DNA of 64,000 nt from JAHEKD01 sp965215945. Its GTDB lineage: Bacteria; Pseudomonadota; Gammaproteobacteria; Arenicellales; JAHEKD01. A program made the position numbers and the translations under genes. Under the pieces are notes generated by a model. That model was not told where the DNA came from, did no database searches, and worked only from the letters and a program-made list of their open reading frames with translations. The stretch lies in contig CBDCFC010000004.1 of assembly GCA_965215945.1 (NCBI GenBank), forward strand, positions 14,122 through 78,121, read 5' to 3'. Positions 61,528 through 64,000 of the stretch are shown one piece after another (positions within the stretch are counted from its first letter, which is position 1; each line of letters begins with the position of its first letter).

Positions 61528-62649
61528 TTAAGCAGCACACTGCTTAATATTGTTTATATCCAAAACCTCACGTATGGCAGCTAATACACCATGCATGTGC
61601 TCGGCATCTAGCCGACCAATGCAGCCCAGTCTGAAACTATCAGCGATAGTTAATTTACCAGGATAAATGACGTAACCGCGTTCACTTAGACCATCATAAA
61701 AGCGTTGAAAATCAAAATTAGGGTCAGCCGGTGTGCGAAAAGTCAAAATAATTGGCGCCTGGTGTTCTGGTTTTAACAATGGTTGAAAACCCATGTCGAT
61801 CATACCTTGCATCAAGATATTGTAATTTTTCTGGTAGCGTGCACCACGTCCTTGTACCCCGCCTTCGGCGTCAAATTCATCCAGCGCCTGATTAAAGGCC
61901 AGCAAAACATGAGTTGGTGGGGTGAAACGCCATTGGGCATTTTTTTCCATGGTTACCCATTGATCATACAAATCCAGGCTCAACGAAACCGAATTACCTT
62001 TACATTGCTCAAGATCGGTCTGTCTGATCAGGCAAAATCCCACGCCCGGCACGCCTTCCAGACATTTATTGCTTGAAGCCGCAACAGCCGAGAATGGAAC
62101 TTTTGTCGCATCCAGCTTTATAGCCCCGAATGTACTCATGGCATCGATTAATAATTTTCGATCATGCTTGGCTACGATCTGAGCAACCTGCTCAAGCGGA
62201 TTTAATATTCCTGATGTGGTTTCACAGTGAACAACCACCACATGACTGATGTCGCTATTTTCTGATAATCGTAGTTCTAGGGCTTCAAGATCAACCGGTT
62301 TGTCTTCTGCTGTTTCGTTCACCAGGTACTCTCGACCATAATAGTCACAGATTTTGGTTATTCGTTTACCATAGGCACCGTTAACCAGTACCAGTAATTT
62401 TCCATTGGCCGGAACCAAGGTACCAATCATCGCTTCTACCGAAAACGTACCACTGCCCTGTAGTGGTACGCAGACAAAATCATCCTTGCCGTTGATGATT
62501 CCAATCAACCTGCGTCTGATCGATGCATTAATATCAATAAACTTGGTATCACGTGATCCATAGTCTACTAACATTGCTTGTTTTACTGTCTTCGATGTCG
62601 TTAATGGGCCTGGTGTAAATAGCCAGGGCTCTTCGGTATTCTTTTCCAT
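61528..62649 (-). CDS. phnW: 2-Aminoethylphosphonate-pyruvate transaminase
   Basis: A 373-residue fold-type I aminotransferase. LFTPGPLTTSKTVKQAMLVDYGSRD is the typical start, GSGTFSVEAMIGTL holds the PLP phosphate and AVAASSNKCLEGVPGVGF has the Schiff-base Lys. It converts AEP and pyruvate to phosphonoacetaldehyde and alanine. ATG 62649 is preferred over GTG 62652. It is the first gene of the phosphonate operon, divergent from a LysR regulator. Confidence 0.94.
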   Translation of the reverse strand: MEKNTEEPWLFTPGPLTTSKTVKQAMLVDYGSRDTKFIDINASIRRRLIGIINGKDDFVCVPLQGSGTFSVEAMIGTLVPANGKLLVLVNGAYGKRITKICDYYGREYLVNETAEDKPVDLEALELRLSENSDISHVVVVHCETTSGILNPLEQVAQIVAKHDRKLLIDAMSTFGAIKLDATKVPFSAVAASSNKCLEGVPGVGFCLIRQTDLEQCKGNSVSLSLDLYDQWVTMEKNAQWRFTPPTHVLLAFNQALDEFDAEGGVQGRGARYQKNYNILMQGMIDMGFQPLLKPEHQAPIILTFRTPADPNFDFQRFYDGLSERGYVIYPGKLTIADSFRLGCIGRLDAEHMHGVLAAIREVLDINNIKQCAA

Positions 62650-62737
62650 CACTAGTTCTCGTGTATCCCAAGTTTTGTCGTATTTGTTGGGTAACCAGAA
62701 CTAATAAATATAGTGCATTCAACTATTTATACAATCG

Positions 62738-62753
62738 ATATTATTAATAATAT
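62738..62753. promoter_or_regulatory. ATATTATT-AATAATAT palindrome (candidate LysR site)
   Basis: A perfect 16-bp palindrome 11 bases before the LysR-type start and 85 bases before phnW. It contains T-N11-A positions, so it is a candidate site for autoregulation and phn control. Its A/T-only composition weakens the case. Confidence 0.35.
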
Positions 62754-62763
62754 AATATAGATT

Positions 62764-63633
62764 ATGCCTATAAATAGAACTTGCTTGCACGCATTCCATA
62801 TTGTCGCCACTGAAGGGAGTTATTCTCAGGCTGCTATTGCATATCATGTCTCCCAACCAACACTATCCGCGCAGGTTAAAGAGTTAGAAACTCGCTATAA
62901 AGTCAAACTATTCGAGCGTCGCGGTAGAGGTGTTGCTTTAACGACAACGGGTCAATCATTGTTAGAGATTACCGAAACACTTTACGAACTAGAGCAAAAA
63001 GCTGAAAATCTTTTACAAAGCAGACAATCAAGAACTTACGGTGTCATTAGAATCGGTGCAGATTCTCCCTTTCTGATCATTCCTTTGATGAAATCGTTTC
63101 AACAAACTTACCCAGATGTCAAATTGCGAATCGACTTTGGCAACTCCAAAGAATTGCTTGAATCGCTAAAATCACGTAAGCATGACCTAATTTTATTGCC
63201 TGACATCAAGGCTTCAAAAGATTTATTCACCTTGGATTTACAAACAGACCGCTTAATCGTCTTTGTCAACAAAGATCATGCATGGGCCAAGGCTGACAAG
63301 CACAGCATTCGTCTGGCCGATCTAACAAATGAAAAAATTGTTCTGCGTGAAAAAGGCTCAAGTACAAGAGCCAGATTTGAAACCATTTTAATGCAGCGGA
63401 AAATTGAATTAGATAACGACAACATTTCTATTATTGGTACTCGAGAAGGTGTTCGCGAAGCAGTTGCTGCCGGCTTTGGTGTTGGTATTGTTGCGATGAG
63501 CGAGTTTGGTCATGATCAACGTCTACATCCATTACAAATCTGGGATGTTAAAAGTAAGCAAATTGAGTATCTGGTTTGTCTTAGTAAACGAAAAAACGAA
63601 ACTCTCGTTAGTGCCTTTTTTAACTCGCTCTGA
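62764..63633 (+). CDS. LysR-family regulator of the phosphonate operon
   Basis: A 289-residue LysR protein. The N-terminal HTH (LHAFHIVATEGSYSQAAIAYHVSQPTLSAQVKELE) is followed by a type-2 periplasmic-binding-fold effector domain (VIRIGADSPFLIIPLMKSFQ, then GVREAVAAGFGVGIVAMSEF). It is divergent from phnW and probably activates phnWAYSTV in response to AEP or a pathway intermediate. PhnR-type regulators of this kind occur beside phnW genes. Confidence 0.9.
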   Translation: MPINRTCLHAFHIVATEGSYSQAAIAYHVSQPTLSAQVKELETRYKVKLFERRGRGVALTTTGQSLLEITETLYELEQKAENLLQSRQSRTYGVIRIGADSPFLIIPLMKSFQQTYPDVKLRIDFGNSKELLESLKSRKHDLILLPDIKASKDLFTLDLQTDRLIVFVNKDHAWAKADKHSIRLADLTNEKIVLREKGSSTRARFETILMQRKIELDNDNISIIGTREGVREAVAAGFGVGIVAMSEFGHDQRLHPLQIWDVKSKQIEYLVCLSKRKNETLVSAFFNSL

Positions 63634-63662
63634 TTAAAATTATCGCAAATTCATAAAATGAG

Positions 63663-63694
63663 CAAAAAAGAACGCCCAGACTAGCTGGGCGTTC
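63663..63694 (-). terminator. Rho-independent terminator of glmS
   Basis: Read on the minus strand, GAACGCCCAG and CTGGGCGTTC (63670-63694) form a stem with a 5-base loop, followed by TTTTTT. It lies about 140 bases after the glmS stop. On the plus strand it might also help end the LysR transcript. Confidence 0.8.
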
Positions 63695-63831
63695 ATTGAC
63701 ACAAGAGAGGAGAGGAAGTTTTTCTTTTATGGGGGCAGTATAGTTTGATATCACTGAATAGACGCTGAGCTTTGAGTGAACGCCAGCTTAATGTCAGTTC
63801 ATCTACCTTCGCCGACTAATGGGTTGTAAGA

Positions 63832-64000
63832 TTATTCGACTGTAACTGATTTAGCTAGGTTCCGAGGTTTATCAATATCCGTGCCCTTGATTATTGCGAC
63901 GTGATAAGCCAATAGCTGCAACGGAATCACATAAATGATGGGGGAAATCGTATCGTCAACCGGCGCCACCTTAATGACTTCAATACCTGCCTCAGCATCC
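63832..64000 (-). CDS. glmS: Glutamine-fructose-6-phosphate aminotransferase, C-terminus (partial)
   Basis: The last 55 residues of GlmS enter from the right edge. DAEAGIEVIKVAPVDDTISP, IIYVIPLQLLAYHVA and IIKGTDIDKPRNLAKSVTVE are typical, the last being the conserved C-tail of the isomerase domain. GlmS makes glucosamine-6-phosphate for peptidoglycan and LPS. The rest is outside the window. Confidence 0.93.
   Translation of the reverse strand, partial: DAEAGIEVIKVAPVDDTISPIIYVIPLQLLAYHVAIIKGTDIDKPRNLAKSVTVE

Noticed and set aside
61519..62675. AAAACTTGGGA upstream of both phnA and phnW as a shared operator.
   Set aside because: Only two copies, not palindromic, and the phnA copy lies inside an operon; coincidence is likely.
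1..64000. CRISPR arrays, tRNA and rRNA genes.
   Set aside because: No regularly spaced repeats, cloverleaf-like sequences or rRNA-like conserved blocks were seen on either strand.

Overview
The window looks like a chromosomal segment of a moderately AT-rich gammaproteobacterium, probably an aquatic heterotroph. Supporting points are a LbtU-type outer-membrane porin, LpxL- and heptosyltransferase-type envelope genes, a class I polyhydroxyalkanoate (PHA) locus, a PhnWAY phosphonate pathway and the end of glmS. The taxon is inferred from gene content only. No rRNA, tRNA or CRISPR array was seen.

Layout. 0-2.5 kb: the end of a methyltransferase gene, an EamA exporter, a Phd/VapC-type toxin-antitoxin pair with a recognisable operator, and a DUF4442 protein. 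2.6-9.1 kb: a tight plus-strand catabolic operon (class III aminotransferase, MttB-family methyltransferase, SRPBCC protein, Asp/Glu racemase-like protein, dimethylglycine-dehydrogenase-like flavoprotein) that appears to degrade an N-methylated compound. The aminotransferase gene is frameshifted. 9.3-12.7 kb: a two-component system divergent from a LbtU-like porin.

12.7-38.5 kb is an accessory envelope and surface-carbohydrate island. It holds glycosyltransferases (GT4, several GT9, a decayed GT39-like gene), a kinase remnant, an LpxL-type acyltransferase, a module resembling SxtI/SxtJ/SxtK (carbamoyltransferase, SxtJ, DUF5989) plus an SGNH hydrolase, two calcineurin-like phosphoesterases (one decayed), two orphan OmpR-type response regulators, a membrane-anchored LuxR-type regulator, and a paralogous lipoprotein/secreted pair. 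It shows duplications, pseudogenes and an IS200-type insertion inside a GT9 gene. Two sets of intergenic motifs recur across it: 11-bp-spaced CTTAA-type direct repeats and ATTACC-N4-GGTAAT palindromes. These suggest the island is a coordinated regulon.

38.5-46 kb: a cupredoxin/DUF4142 operon, an AraC regulator, then a set of minus-strand genes (two YqfO-like proteins, TauD dioxygenase, DUF6653, PPOX flavoprotein, EamA, VOC). A WYL-type regulator probably controls these through a shared palindrome. 46-51.1 kb: phaC-phaA-phaR-phaB-phaP with candidate PhaR operators. 51.2-54.8 kb: a Bcr/CflA-type MFS exporter, ppnN and small membrane proteins. 54.9-63.6 kb: a 2-aminoethylphosphonate uptake and degradation operon (phnW-phnA-phnY and an SBP/ATPase/permease transporter) with a divergent LysR regulator. 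The window ends in the 3' part of glmS on the minus strand.
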